From Woeseiaceae bacterium (GTDB lineage Bacteria; Pseudomonadota; Gammaproteobacteria; Steroidobacterales; Woeseiaceae): a stretch of 11,436 nucleotides of DNA. The number at the start of each line of letters is the position of its first letter. Position 1 is the first letter of the stretch. The notes under the pieces are model-generated. The model had not been told where the DNA came from. It did not search any database and worked only from the letters and a program-made list of their open reading frames with translations. A program made the translations under genes and the position numbers. The stretch spans positions 30,619-42,054 of the forward strand of contig PBVS01000032.1 of the NCBI GenBank assembly GCA_002728725.1. The letters are read 5' to 3'. Shown here piece after piece: positions 1 through 6,801 of the stretch.

Positions 1-1643
1 TCAACTCTTCTTAATTCTTGGTCTTGTGAGTTCAAAATAAATTTAATGATACTCTGATTTCTGTACTCTTCTTCGCTAAGGATGTTTACTTCAATCTTTT
101 GGGGATAATTGATTCTCGGATTTATTTTTCTAGTAAATGTCTTATATCCCGATTTTTTTATGGTTAGAGTATGCTCAGTTGCAGGAAGATCAAGTGTCAG
201 TGATCCACTTCCAACTTTTTTTTGATTAATGTAGACATCGGCATCCTCCTCATTGAGCAAAATGGATATCTGCCCAAAAATTGCGGCTAAATCAATAGTA
301 ACAGCCCTTTTCTCCGCTGAATTTAATCTAAATTGACGATTAACAGTTGTAAATCCATTTTTCGAAAATGAAAATGTATATTCTTGGCCGGGATTAAGGG
401 ATACCTTAAGAGGAGATTGGCCACGATACATTCCATCTAAATTAACATTTGCCCCTGATGGAATTGTCATAATGTCAAGCTCTGCATTTGCAGGTTCGAG
501 TATAATGGGCCCTATATTTTCTTTGCCATTTGCAACAACCGAAAAAGTTCGATGCCAAGCATTAAATCCATCTTTTAATAAGGTGATAGTATGCATTCCC
601 TCCATTAAATTAAAAGAAGTTGGAGTTTGACCTATCTTTATATCATCCTTATATATATCTGCACCGGATGGCCTCGATTCCAGTCTTATTTCTGACCATC
701 CAGGAATCATATCAACATATATGTCTTGAGAAATATTCATACCTCTTACAAAAATTTCTCCAGAATATAAAAGAAACCGTTCAGAGCTTATCTCAAGTTT
801 ATGATAACCGGAATCCAATTTAAGCTCTTCAGCCTGGTTAACGGCGGTGTAATTATCATCAATATATATCTGACTCTCATCATTTGTATTTGTATAAATA
901 TTTACGATACCAGGAAGTTTTTTTAGGGATACGGAAACGATCTGGTTAAGCTCATCAGTGACGATGAAATTCTGAATTAATGGATAGTAACCGTCTTTTT
1001 TGATCTCAACAGAATAGTCCCCGGGCCTCAATAGATAGCGATCGCCAAGTGGGATCTTAAACCATCCTCCCTGAATCGATAAAAGATCAACCTCGCCTGG
1101 TTGTATTTCAAATTTTACTGATTCTGAATTGAAAATATAATATGAAGAAGATACTAAAAACAGAATAATTACAGATACTGCAACTTTCCAATCAGTAAGA
1201 TCAATCTTCTTATCTTTTTTAATGGCATCTCTTTTTATCGTGTAATTCTTTGCATGAATTTTTTCATTGATAGAATATTTTTTTTCATTTTCAAATTCGG
1301 GGGCTTTTGTTAAGTAATTACTACCTTTCTCATCTATCGAAATGAATAACTCTTCATTCTCAACTGAGAGATTAATTTTTACACCATAAAACTCAATTTG
1401 ATCTCCAGAAAAAATTTCTCGATCAGAATCAATTAACTTATTATTAATTTTTATATGAGCATTCTTTTTGATTGATTTAATATGAATTTTTGCCTCATAG
1501 ACACTAATTTCTATGAAATTAGTATTACCAGGCCCAAGAACCTTCACATCAGATTCATTACCGGTACCAATTTTTACAGAGCCTCCAGTAGAAGAGACAT
1601 TTATTCTCTGAGTATCATTAATCACAAAGTTATTAATTTTCAA
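1..1643 (-). CDS. FHA-like / PEGA-repeat membrane protein, C-terminus beyond the left edge
   Basis: An open frame of 547 codons runs off the left edge with no stop. Residues about 18-92 look like a degenerate FHA domain (IGTGNESDV, later SGDQIEFYG), but the phosphopeptide-binding Arg after the first Gly and the SxxH motif are missing. Residues 152-171 form one hydrophobic helix preceded by many lysines, so the N-terminus should be cytoplasmic. The remainder is periplasmic beta-repeat: PEGA-type units (PSGAxxxxD...G.TP...G.H...KDGF) near residues 203-225, 323-363, 394-435 and 465-505. The last visible residues (FILNSQDQELRRV) resemble the linker before a formylglycine-generating-enzyme-like (SUMF1) domain in PEGA proteins I recall; that part is inference, as the domain is not in the window. 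The start is TTG at 1643, forced by an in-frame stop four codons upstream and supported by GAGGA six bases away. It overlaps the kinase stop as TTGA, so translation is probably coupled. Confidence 0.85.
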   Translation of the reverse strand, partial: MKINNFVINDTQRINVSSTGGSVKIGTGNESDVKVLGPGNTNFIEISVYEAKIHIKSIKKNAHIKINNKLIDSDREIFSGDQIEFYGVKINLSVENEELFISIDEKGSNYLTKAPEFENEKKYSINEKIHAKNYTIKRDAIKKDKKIDLTDWKVAVSVIILFLVSSSYYIFNSESVKFEIQPGEVDLLSIQGGWFKIPLGDRYLLRPGDYSVEIKKDGYYPLIQNFIVTDELNQIVSVSLKKLPGIVNIYTNTNDESQIYIDDNYTAVNQAEELKLDSGYHKLEISSERFLLYSGEIFVRGMNISQDIYVDMIPGWSEIRLESRPSGADIYKDDIKIGQTPTSFNLMEGMHTITLLKDGFNAWHRTFSVVANGKENIGPIILEPANAELDIMTIPSGANVNLDGMYRGQSPLKVSLNPGQEYTFSFSKNGFTTVNRQFRLNSAEKRAVTIDLAAIFGQISILLNEEDADVYINQKKVGSGSLTLDLPATEHTLTIKKSGYKTFTRKINPRINYPQKIEVNILSEEEYRNQSIIKFILNSQDQELRRV

Positions 1644-3880
1644 ATCATTTCCTCACAAACAATTCTGATCGGTTCTGCATCATTCTCAGGTGCTACCGTA
1701 AAGTCTATACGAACATCTCGATAACCATTCCTTATTCCAATTGCAGTATAATTTCCAGGTCTTAATTTGATAATCTCTTTTGAAAAGTATGAAAAACTCC
1801 CAATCTTTAAAATTCTTACATTTGTTAAATTATCAGAAACCAGTTGCACATCGATCGGCGTGCTAGCCCTTTTCAGTAATCTGCTTAGTTCACTTATTTG
1901 CTCCTCAAGTCTGGGTTTTCTCTCAAATGCAGATACTTTAATCAATAGATTGGTTGCTTCTTGTAAAATATCGATATCATTAAGACTATTATAATTCTCA
2001 ATATAATTATCTAGCTTAGAACTGATATCAGAGCGAAACAATGCCCTGTCAAGCCCTTCTCTTGCAAACTGGAGATCTGGATCTGCAGCAAGAACCTCTT
2101 TATATAACTCAACAGCATTTTCCCATTGCTCCCCATCTTCCAGTATAATTAAATCTTTTTCCATGTTAGAAATAAATCGATCTTTTTCTGCTTGATCAAG
2201 CTGCAATATTGCATCTACCACTTCTTGTGATTCTGGGTATAATTTTTTTGCCTCTAAGAACAATACTCTTGCTGATACAAAATCAAAGCTTGATAGAGCT
2301 TCGAATCCCTCTGTCATTCTGAATTCAAAGTTTTTTCTTAATATATTTCTCTCAATCTCTGAGAGAAGATCAATCGAAGGGCCATACTTTGGATCCAGAG
2401 CCAATGATCTGAGAATTAGTTCTTTCGCATCTTTAAATTCTTTTTGATTATTTTTTTTAATTGCCGTGGAATATAGATCCAGAACATCTTCTAGCACGAG
2501 TGCCCGCTCATAAAAAGACTGATATTCTGGGTTATCTGGCTTTATTGAAACGACAATATCAAAAAAATAAATTGCGTCATTAAAATTATTATCTTTATAA
2601 GCTTTCTCAGCTGACTTTAAATTAATGGATAATTGGTCATCCACTGTTTTGGATAATTTATCTATATTTTTAAATGCTTCTCGATAATAATTTAATGCTT
2701 TGGCATAATTAAAGTTAAGATACTCCTGATCTCCTAATTTATAATTTTCCTCAGCATTTCTAAAATCGACACCACCCCATTTAGAAACGCCCTGATTTTT
2801 GAGGTTATTCAGTTCAATCAGAATTTTATCAAGCATCTCTTCAGCCATCTTCTTTTGTTCATCTGTATTTTCTGTATTGTCTTTATTCTCATCGATCAGA
2901 CTTTGATCTATCTCTGAAAATTGTTGCTGGGGTGCTTCGAATTCCTTTTCGACTTTATCTGGCAAGATAAAAAATACAAAGAAACAAAAAGTCAAAATCA
3001 AACTAAGGCTCACCCAAAAAACTTGTGGAGAGATTCCTTCATCAGGGTTCTTAATTCTATTATCTTGATTACCAAGCCTATCTGTATTTTTATTAAAATT
3101 TCGAACTACTAGTTTCTTTTCATCCTCTGAGTCTGATAGTGAACTTGATACAGCATTTCCAGGAGAGATACCTTCCTCAACCAATGAGGAAGCTAGTTTT
3201 TTTAATGATGGTCTCTTCTCATCATTAGGATTGATCATCTCTTTTATTAATAATTTGATTTTTCTGCTTGATTTTTTTTCTACTGAGTCATCGATAATCT
3301 TATTGTTTTTTGGAGGGACGCCAACTAATATTTCATGAATCAGAATTCCAAGTGAAAAAATATCTGACGATGATATACTGCCATCTTCGTTTTTCTTGTT
3401 TGGCTGATAAAATGATATCCCGAAATCTATAAGTACAGGTTTTCCACGCTTATTAAGAAGAATATTATTTGACTTCAGGTCCCCATGATAGACACCCTGG
3501 TTATGAGCGTAGTCTAATGCATCTATTACCAATAAAAACGGTTTAAGAGTTTTTAGAAAATTTCCCTCTGAGAGCACAGAAATACTATTGCCTTCGATAT
3601 ACTCCATTGAAAAGAATGGTTGCGAGTTCTCATTGGCGAAATATTCAAAAACTTTGACTATATTTGGATGAATCAGTTTGCTTGATATTTCCCATTCAGC
3701 TCTAAAATTATTAACAGCAGAAATATCTTCTGAGAGTTTTTCGGATAAAAATTTCAGAGCTACATCACTGTTTAATTTAGTATCTCTAGCGAGCCAAACA
3801 CTCGCCATTCCTCCTTGATCAAGCAATCGAATTAAAAGATAACGATTACAGATAAGACTACCTTCGTGCAAATTATTCAC
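1640..3880 (-). CDS. Transmembrane Ser/Thr kinase-like protein with TPR and PEGA-like C-terminus
   Basis: Complete, 746 aa. Residues about 14-235 are a Hanks-type kinase domain: glycine loop DQGGMASVW (first Gly replaced by Asp-Gln), ATP-binding K43 in VALK, catalytic loop YHGDLKSNN (D134, K136, N139; HGD in place of HRD), DFG at 152-154, SSDIFSLG of helix F, and EKRPS near 221-225. Between DFG and SSDIFSLG there are only about 16 residues and no APE-like motif, so the activation segment is unusually short. A Ser/Asp-rich linker leads to one membrane helix at 288-306. Residues about 375-630 are alpha-helical TPR-like repeats (e.g. YAKALNYYREAF, AIYFFDIVVSIKPDN, SLALDPKYG). The C-terminal 75 residues (RPGNYTAIGIRNGYRDV) are a PEGA-like beta domain that should sit in the periplasm. 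The start is GTG, fixed by TAG directly before it. No good Shine-Dalgarno is seen, and it lies five bases after the preceding stop, so re-initiation is likely. Whether it still phosphorylates is uncertain. Confidence 0.9.
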   Translation of the reverse strand: MNNLHEGSLICNRYLLIRLLDQGGMASVWLARDTKLNSDVALKFLSEKLSEDISAVNNFRAEWEISSKLIHPNIVKVFEYFANENSQPFFSMEYIEGNSISVLSEGNFLKTLKPFLLVIDALDYAHNQGVYHGDLKSNNILLNKRGKPVLIDFGISFYQPNKKNEDGSISSSDIFSLGILIHEILVGVPPKNNKIIDDSVEKKSSRKIKLLIKEMINPNDEKRPSLKKLASSLVEEGISPGNAVSSSLSDSEDEKKLVVRNFNKNTDRLGNQDNRIKNPDEGISPQVFWVSLSLILTFCFFVFFILPDKVEKEFEAPQQQFSEIDQSLIDENKDNTENTDEQKKMAEEMLDKILIELNNLKNQGVSKWGGVDFRNAEENYKLGDQEYLNFNYAKALNYYREAFKNIDKLSKTVDDQLSINLKSAEKAYKDNNFNDAIYFFDIVVSIKPDNPEYQSFYERALVLEDVLDLYSTAIKKNNQKEFKDAKELILRSLALDPKYGPSIDLLSEIERNILRKNFEFRMTEGFEALSSFDFVSARVLFLEAKKLYPESQEVVDAILQLDQAEKDRFISNMEKDLIILEDGEQWENAVELYKEVLAADPDLQFAREGLDRALFRSDISSKLDNYIENYNSLNDIDILQEATNLLIKVSAFERKPRLEEQISELSRLLKRASTPIDVQLVSDNLTNVRILKIGSFSYFSKEIIKLRPGNYTAIGIRNGYRDVRIDFTVAPENDAEPIRIVCEEMI
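1650..1654 (-). promoter_or_regulatory. Shine-Dalgarno GAGGA selecting a TTG start
   Basis: GAGGA lies inside the last codons of the kinase gene, six bases before the TTG at 1643. No ATG is available in this frame after the upstream stop, so this site decides the start of the PEGA gene. Confidence 0.6.
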
Positions 3881-3885
3881 CTAAT

Positions 3886-5133
3886 TTAATTAAGTACCTC
3901 ATTACTCGATCTCTGTGGAACACCCACCATGGATTCAGAAGGCATCTGATTTTCCAGTTGATTAATCTCCTTGAGTATTTTTCTCCATCCCTCATATTGC
4001 GATTCTGCCGTACCAATTAAACGCCTAGATTGACCTTCAACCTCTATTACCATAGGAGCAGCCTCGGCAATGAAAGATTCGGATAATTCGCCTATTTGAT
4101 TTCGATATGATCTGGTTGATTCCCTTAATTGCCATGCATCGATAATCGTTCTTATTCCTCTGTCAATACCAACACTTCTCGTGGCTGCTTTCATATTCCG
4201 TCTTGAGCGACTGGTATCACTCGTATTCATATTTATTGAGCCGGCAGTAACAGCAACGCCAATTAGAGCCCTTATTGAAGCAGCACGTTTTGTATCTCTT
4301 ATATCAATTTGATTTTCTCTGGCTCTTCTTCTCCATCCCTCATATGGTAAAGCAATGCCATAGTAATAATTTGCATAATGTTCATTAATAGAGTCTATAA
4401 CAAGTCTGTCACGCTCTCTTATCCCCTTCAATCTCTGGACCATTGGGTCATTTTCTGCTGGTAACCTCAATATTGTAATTTGGTCATTGTCTTTAGAAAA
4501 GTAATCTTCGTAAACAGAAGGAATCATGTCAGCGAAGAAAAGTAGCTCTGATGTTTCTTGAATTCTTCTGTTTTGTGAGCCATGAAGACTGGAAGCATAA
4601 ATTCTAAGATCATTTGCAAAGTCATTAAATATTTTCTGATAGGGATCTTGAGATCTGTCTCTACTCTCAGAATATGATCGCAATCCAGTTTGAATTGAAT
4701 AATCTTTCGTAAACCAACTTTTTCCGGTGGAATCTTTGGCGCCAATCTGCATGTCAGCATATTCACCATCTGAGCGTAAAATTTTTCCAAAAATCACAAC
4801 ATCGGTAATAGCTTCGGTAGATGGAATCACTCTGACAGACCCCCAATATAAACTCTTTTCGAGTGTTGTCTTAAGATGGTAAGGAAAGAATCTCGACTCA
4901 GCATTCCTAATGTCAGGAAATATTCCAGTTTTATCTGGATCATTTTTCTCAGATACACCAGCATCAAACATAAGGATGCCAACATCCAATAATAGATCTT
5001 CTTGGATATTCAAGCTGGCAATATCTAAATTGGTTCTCTCTGCATCAATGACCTCAGAGACGGTACAAGCAGAAAAACCTCCGACGGAAAGTAAAATCAG
5101 AATCAGCTTAAAAAATTTCGATAAATTAAACAT
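3886..5133 (-). CDS. Outer-membrane lipoprotein of unknown function in the kinase cluster
   Basis: Complete, 415 aa. The N-terminus is a lipoprotein signal: a lysine-containing start, hydrophobic residues 8-20, then lipobox FSAC with Cys23. Residue +2 is Thr rather than Asp, which by the Lol rule favours the outer membrane. The segment about 45-180 (FFPYHLKTTLEKS, WGSVRVIPS, DVVIFGKILRSDGEYADMQ, then DPYQKIFNDFANDL) looks like a small alpha/beta fold. I recall similar proteins beside PEGA/kinase genes in Gammaproteobacteria but know no assigned function. The C-terminal half is basic and helical, with two YEGWR motifs (264-268 and 380-384). A hydrophobic stretch at about 286-299 (SIRALIGVAVTAGS) could be buried or glycine-zipper-like. 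It follows the repeat lipoprotein by 20 bases and precedes the kinase by five, so the genes are likely co-transcribed. No clear Shine-Dalgarno precedes its ATG. Confidence 0.8.
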   Translation of the reverse strand: MFNLSKFFKLILILLSVGGFSACTVSEVIDAERTNLDIASLNIQEDLLLDVGILMFDAGVSEKNDPDKTGIFPDIRNAESRFFPYHLKTTLEKSLYWGSVRVIPSTEAITDVVIFGKILRSDGEYADMQIGAKDSTGKSWFTKDYSIQTGLRSYSESRDRSQDPYQKIFNDFANDLRIYASSLHGSQNRRIQETSELLFFADMIPSVYEDYFSKDNDQITILRLPAENDPMVQRLKGIRERDRLVIDSINEHYANYYYGIALPYEGWRRRARENQIDIRDTKRAASIRALIGVAVTAGSINMNTSDTSRSRRNMKAATRSVGIDRGIRTIIDAWQLRESTRSYRNQIGELSESFIAEAAPMVIEVEGQSRRLIGTAESQYEGWRKILKEINQLENQMPSESMVGVPQRSSNEVLN

Positions 5134-5153
5134 AATAGGTCATATAAAAAGAA

Positions 5154-5969
5154 TTAAAATTTATTATAATTTCGATACTCCTCCCATAATCTCTCTCTTA
5201 ACTCTGGATCTTCTTCAGATATTGCAGCTTCCCTGAGTTGTTTTGATACCACGTCCTCGCTTACCAGATCCGGTATATCATCTGGTGTTCTTGCTTCAAT
5301 TTCTGCCTCACTAAGACCGCCTATTGAAGCTTCTCTAGAACTATCACCCATGGATCTTGATGATGAACCTCCTCTCTGAGTACCACCCGTAGATTGCCTT
5401 CCCAAACCGACTCCACCTCTGCTGGCATTTCCTCCAAAACCTTCGGTATTTCTTCCAACAGACTCAATTTTTCTTTGCTCTTGTCCCAGTACCTCATCTA
5501 AGCCGCCAACAGACTTTTCAAGTTCGCCTTCTAACCTTTTTTGTCTTTGTGAGTTAGTTTCTCCCGGATAATTGTTCACTCCTGATTGGCTTCCCATTCC
5601 TCCTCGAATCATATCTCCACTTCCACTCATACCACCCGATGAACCACTCATGCCACCTGATGAACCACTCATTCCGCCTGATGAACCACTCATTCCGCCT
5701 GATGACCCACTCATGCCACCTGATGAACCACTCATTCCGCCTGATGAACCACTCATGCCACCTGATGAACCACTCATTCCGCCTGATGAACCACTCATAC
5801 CACCTGATGAGCCGCTCATTCCGCCTGATGAACCACTCATACCACCTGATGAACCACTCATACCACCTGATGAGCCGCTCATACCACTGTATGTAACCCC
5901 ACAGGCTTGCAATAAAAATAAAGAGAAGGAGATTACAGTAAGAAACGTACTCATATTGACCTTTTTCAT
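5154..5969 (-). CDS. Repeat-rich lipoprotein with 12 MSGSSGG heptads; first gene of the cluster
   Basis: Complete, 271 aa. The signal peptide has Lys2-Lys3, a hydrophobic core and lipobox LLQAC with Cys23, followed by Gly, predicting an outer-membrane lipoprotein. Residues 30-113 are twelve perfect MSGSSGG heptads, then a broken unit MSGSGDM. Residues about 120-210 are low-complexity Gly/Ser/Arg/Gln and likely disordered. The acidic C-terminus (TPDDIPDLV, VVSKQLREAA, EDPELRERLWEEYRNYN) is the only part that looks globular, and I recall a similar C-terminal motif in other gammaproteobacterial hypothetical proteins; the repeats may therefore be a variable spacer that holds this module away from the membrane. 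The first ATG is preferred because it supplies the positive n-region and has GAGGA ten bases upstream; Met6 (AAGG five bases upstream) is an alternative. It leads the operon and lies downstream of the promoter-like sequence at 6024-6051. Function unknown. Confidence 0.85.
   Translation of the reverse strand: MKKVNMSTFLTVISFSLFLLQACGVTYSGMSGSSGGMSGSSGGMSGSSGGMSGSSGGMSGSSGGMSGSSGGMSGSSGGMSGSSGGMSGSSGGMSGSSGGMSGSSGGMSGSSGGMSGSGDMIRGGMGSQSGVNNYPGETNSQRQKRLEGELEKSVGGLDEVLGQEQRKIESVGRNTEGFGGNASRGGVGLGRQSTGGTQRGGSSSRSMGDSSREASIGGLSEAEIEARTPDDIPDLVSEDVVSKQLREAAISEEDPELRERLWEEYRNYNKF
5631..5882 (-). repeat. 12 x 21-bp in-frame tandem repeat (minisatellite)
   Basis: Twelve contiguous 21-base units, 252 bases in all, each coding MSGSSGG on the minus strand. 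The units differ only at synonymous third positions: the last Gly codon is GGT, GGC or GGA, two units use AGC GGC, one GGG and one TCG. Some variants alternate, giving a higher-order 42-base (GGC/GGA) pattern around 5715-5798. A 21-base step keeps the frame, so copy-number change would lengthen or shorten the protein without breaking it. Confidence 0.97.
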
Positions 5970-6023
5970 AAGTGTTTTATCCTCAATTTTTGAAAAAAAA
6001 TAGTATTTTGTTTATCTTTTTAA

Positions 6024-6051
6024 ATTATAAATCTTTTTTTTATCTTCACAA
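6024..6051 (-). promoter_or_regulatory. Probable sigma-70 promoter of the lipoprotein/kinase operon
   Basis: On the minus strand a perfect TATAAT (6024-6029) lies 16 bases after TTGTGA (6046-6051, four of six matches to TTGACA). Transcription would begin near 6017, leaving a leader of about 48 bases before the ATG at 5969. A perfect TTGACA also occurs at 6067-6072, but the hexamer at the right distance (GTGAAG) is poor, so the first pairing is preferred. The region is very AT-rich and chance matches are possible. Confidence 0.45.
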
Positions 6052-6089
6052 ATATTTGATCTAATGTGTCAATTTAAAGAGAATAATGC

Positions 6090-6121
6090 AAAAAAAACGG
6101 CCATTATGAATGACCGTTTTT
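6090..6121 (-). terminator. Intrinsic terminator (bidirectional hairpin) after the Spy/CpxP-like gene
   Basis: AAAAACGG (6093-6100) pairs perfectly with CCGTTTTT (6114-6121); after one C-A mismatch, CATT pairs with AATG around a three-base loop. On the minus strand the stem is followed by a run of eight T, as expected for an intrinsic terminator, 28 bases past the stop at 6150. The other strand also ends in T's, so it could stop transcription both ways, though no plus-strand gene reads into it. It insulates the lipoprotein/kinase operon from read-through. Confidence 0.85.
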
Positions 6122-6149
6122 AAGGGGAAATAGAGTTAGAATTTTAGAT

Positions 6150-6635
6150 TTAATTATTTTTTCTAAAAAATTGCCTCATCCTCTCTCGGGCACTTCTTTT
6201 TGTTTTATGTTGATTATTTCTCATGTCCCTGTTTTTTATTTTTTCTTTTTGATCATCTTCTAATACATCATAGATTTCTCTCTTGATAGAACCTCTCAAG
6301 ACTAATTGATCAGAAATCAAACCACCTATTTCACCTGATAGCTCTTGAACTTTTTCTTTGTAATCTATATCAGAAGGCTCCATTTCCATAAATTGCTTTC
6401 TGATTTTCATCAATTCAGATTTATTTTCCTCAATTTGAATTGAAGAAGATTCGAGTATGGCTTCGATTTTTATTTTCTGGGTGTCATTTAATTCAAGGGA
6501 ACGAGTCATCTTTTCTGTTTTATAATCTAAAAAGTCTTTTTTTGATAACTGTTCAAATTTTTCATATTTGCCTGCCATCACATAACCAGATAAACATAAA
6601 AAAATTAGAGCAACGATCGTTTTTTGAATTGGCAT
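6150..6635 (-). CDS. Spy/CpxP-family periplasmic protein
   Basis: Complete, 161 aa, similar in length to CpxP and Spy. A signal peptide (Lys5, hydrophobic 7-19) ends with VMA, with likely cleavage after Ala21 and no lipobox. The mature protein is predicted all-helical and highly charged. Two LTxxQ-like motifs are present, LNDTQ (49-53) and LEDDQ (125-129), the hallmark spacing of the Spy/CpxP family. The family acts in the periplasm as an ATP-independent chaperone or as an inhibitor of the CpxA sensor. The tail is very basic (KTKRSARERMRQFFRKN). GGAGAG lies five bases before the ATG. It is divergent from the CpxR/CpxA-like pair and separated by a 166-base shared control region, matching the cpxP-cpxRA arrangement. 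That supports a feedback-inhibitor role, but sequence alone does not distinguish CpxP from Spy. Confidence 0.85.
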   Translation of the reverse strand: MPIQKTIVALIFLCLSGYVMAGKYEKFEQLSKKDFLDYKTEKMTRSLELNDTQKIKIEAILESSSIQIEENKSELMKIRKQFMEMEPSDIDYKEKVQELSGEIGGLISDQLVLRGSIKREIYDVLEDDQKEKIKNRDMRNNQHKTKRSARERMRQFFRKNN

Positions 6636-6801
6636 TTTTTCTCTCCAGTATTTTTTAAAAAGTCATTCCAAATCTTAACCTCTAAGACGCAGTGAGATGG
6701 TCAAGCAATTCCATTTATTGTCAAGAAATGTTAAAAAAATAAACGATTCAGAAAAGATTATGTAAAGTCATCTAATACACAGATTTTTTTAGACATAAAC
6801 A
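6636..6801. promoter_or_regulatory. Divergent control region between the Spy/CpxP-like gene and the response regulator
   Basis: This 166-base gap must drive both directions. Toward the regulator, TCTAAT (6771-6776) is a fair -10 box, but the -35 position (around 6747-6753) is poor, suggesting activator dependence. The regulator's ATG at 6802 has no Shine-Dalgarno and a short AT-rich leader. Toward the Spy/CpxP-like gene, TTGACA (6719-6724) and TTGACC (6699-6704) are good -35 matches, but no convincing -10 box follows at 16-18 bases. The phased GTCAA elements in the middle are listed separately. Confidence 0.5.
6700..6734 (+). promoter_or_regulatory. Candidate CpxR-type operator: phased GTCAA / GTCAA-N5-GTTAA
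   Basis: GTCAA begins at 6700 and again at 6720, and GTTAA begins at 6730, all on the same strand and at multiples of ten bases. The pair at 6720-6734 has the GTAAA-N5-GTAAA layout of the known enterobacterial CpxR box, with one mismatch per half. Its position upstream of the poor -35 of the regulator promoter fits autoactivation. The site is inferred by similarity only. Confidence 0.4.

Noticed and set aside
620..823. Small plus-strand open frames at 620-823, 1482-1724, 1767-1994 and 2921-3112
   Set aside because: All lie antisense to the PEGA and kinase genes, lack domains or convincing ribosome sites, and are of the length expected by chance in AT-rich DNA.
4524..4790. 88-codon minus-strand open frame inside the 415-aa lipoprotein gene
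   Set aside because: Alternate frame fully inside a well-supported gene, with no recognisable domain or own ribosome site.
5631..5882. CRISPR array
   Set aside because: The units are contiguous without spacers and encode an in-frame heptapeptide.
5572..6003. Plus-strand open frames over the repeat region, coding Pro/Asp/Glu-rich and His/Met-rich repeats
   Set aside because: They are antisense images of the 21-base repeat. A repeat length divisible by three keeps several frames open by itself. The minus-strand frame has a lipoprotein signal, a ribosome site and a non-repetitive C-terminus; the others do not.
6067..6072. Perfect TTGACA (-35) upstream of the lipoprotein operon
   Set aside because: No acceptable -10 hexamer at 16-18 bases; the TATAAT at 6024-6029 is 37 bases away. 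Kept only as a remark under the preferred promoter.
6636..6700. Possible sigma-E promoter for the Spy/CpxP-like gene (GGAATT ... TCTTA)
   Set aside because: Both elements are poor matches and the spacing (about 18) is longer than the usual 16-17; likely chance in AT-rich DNA.
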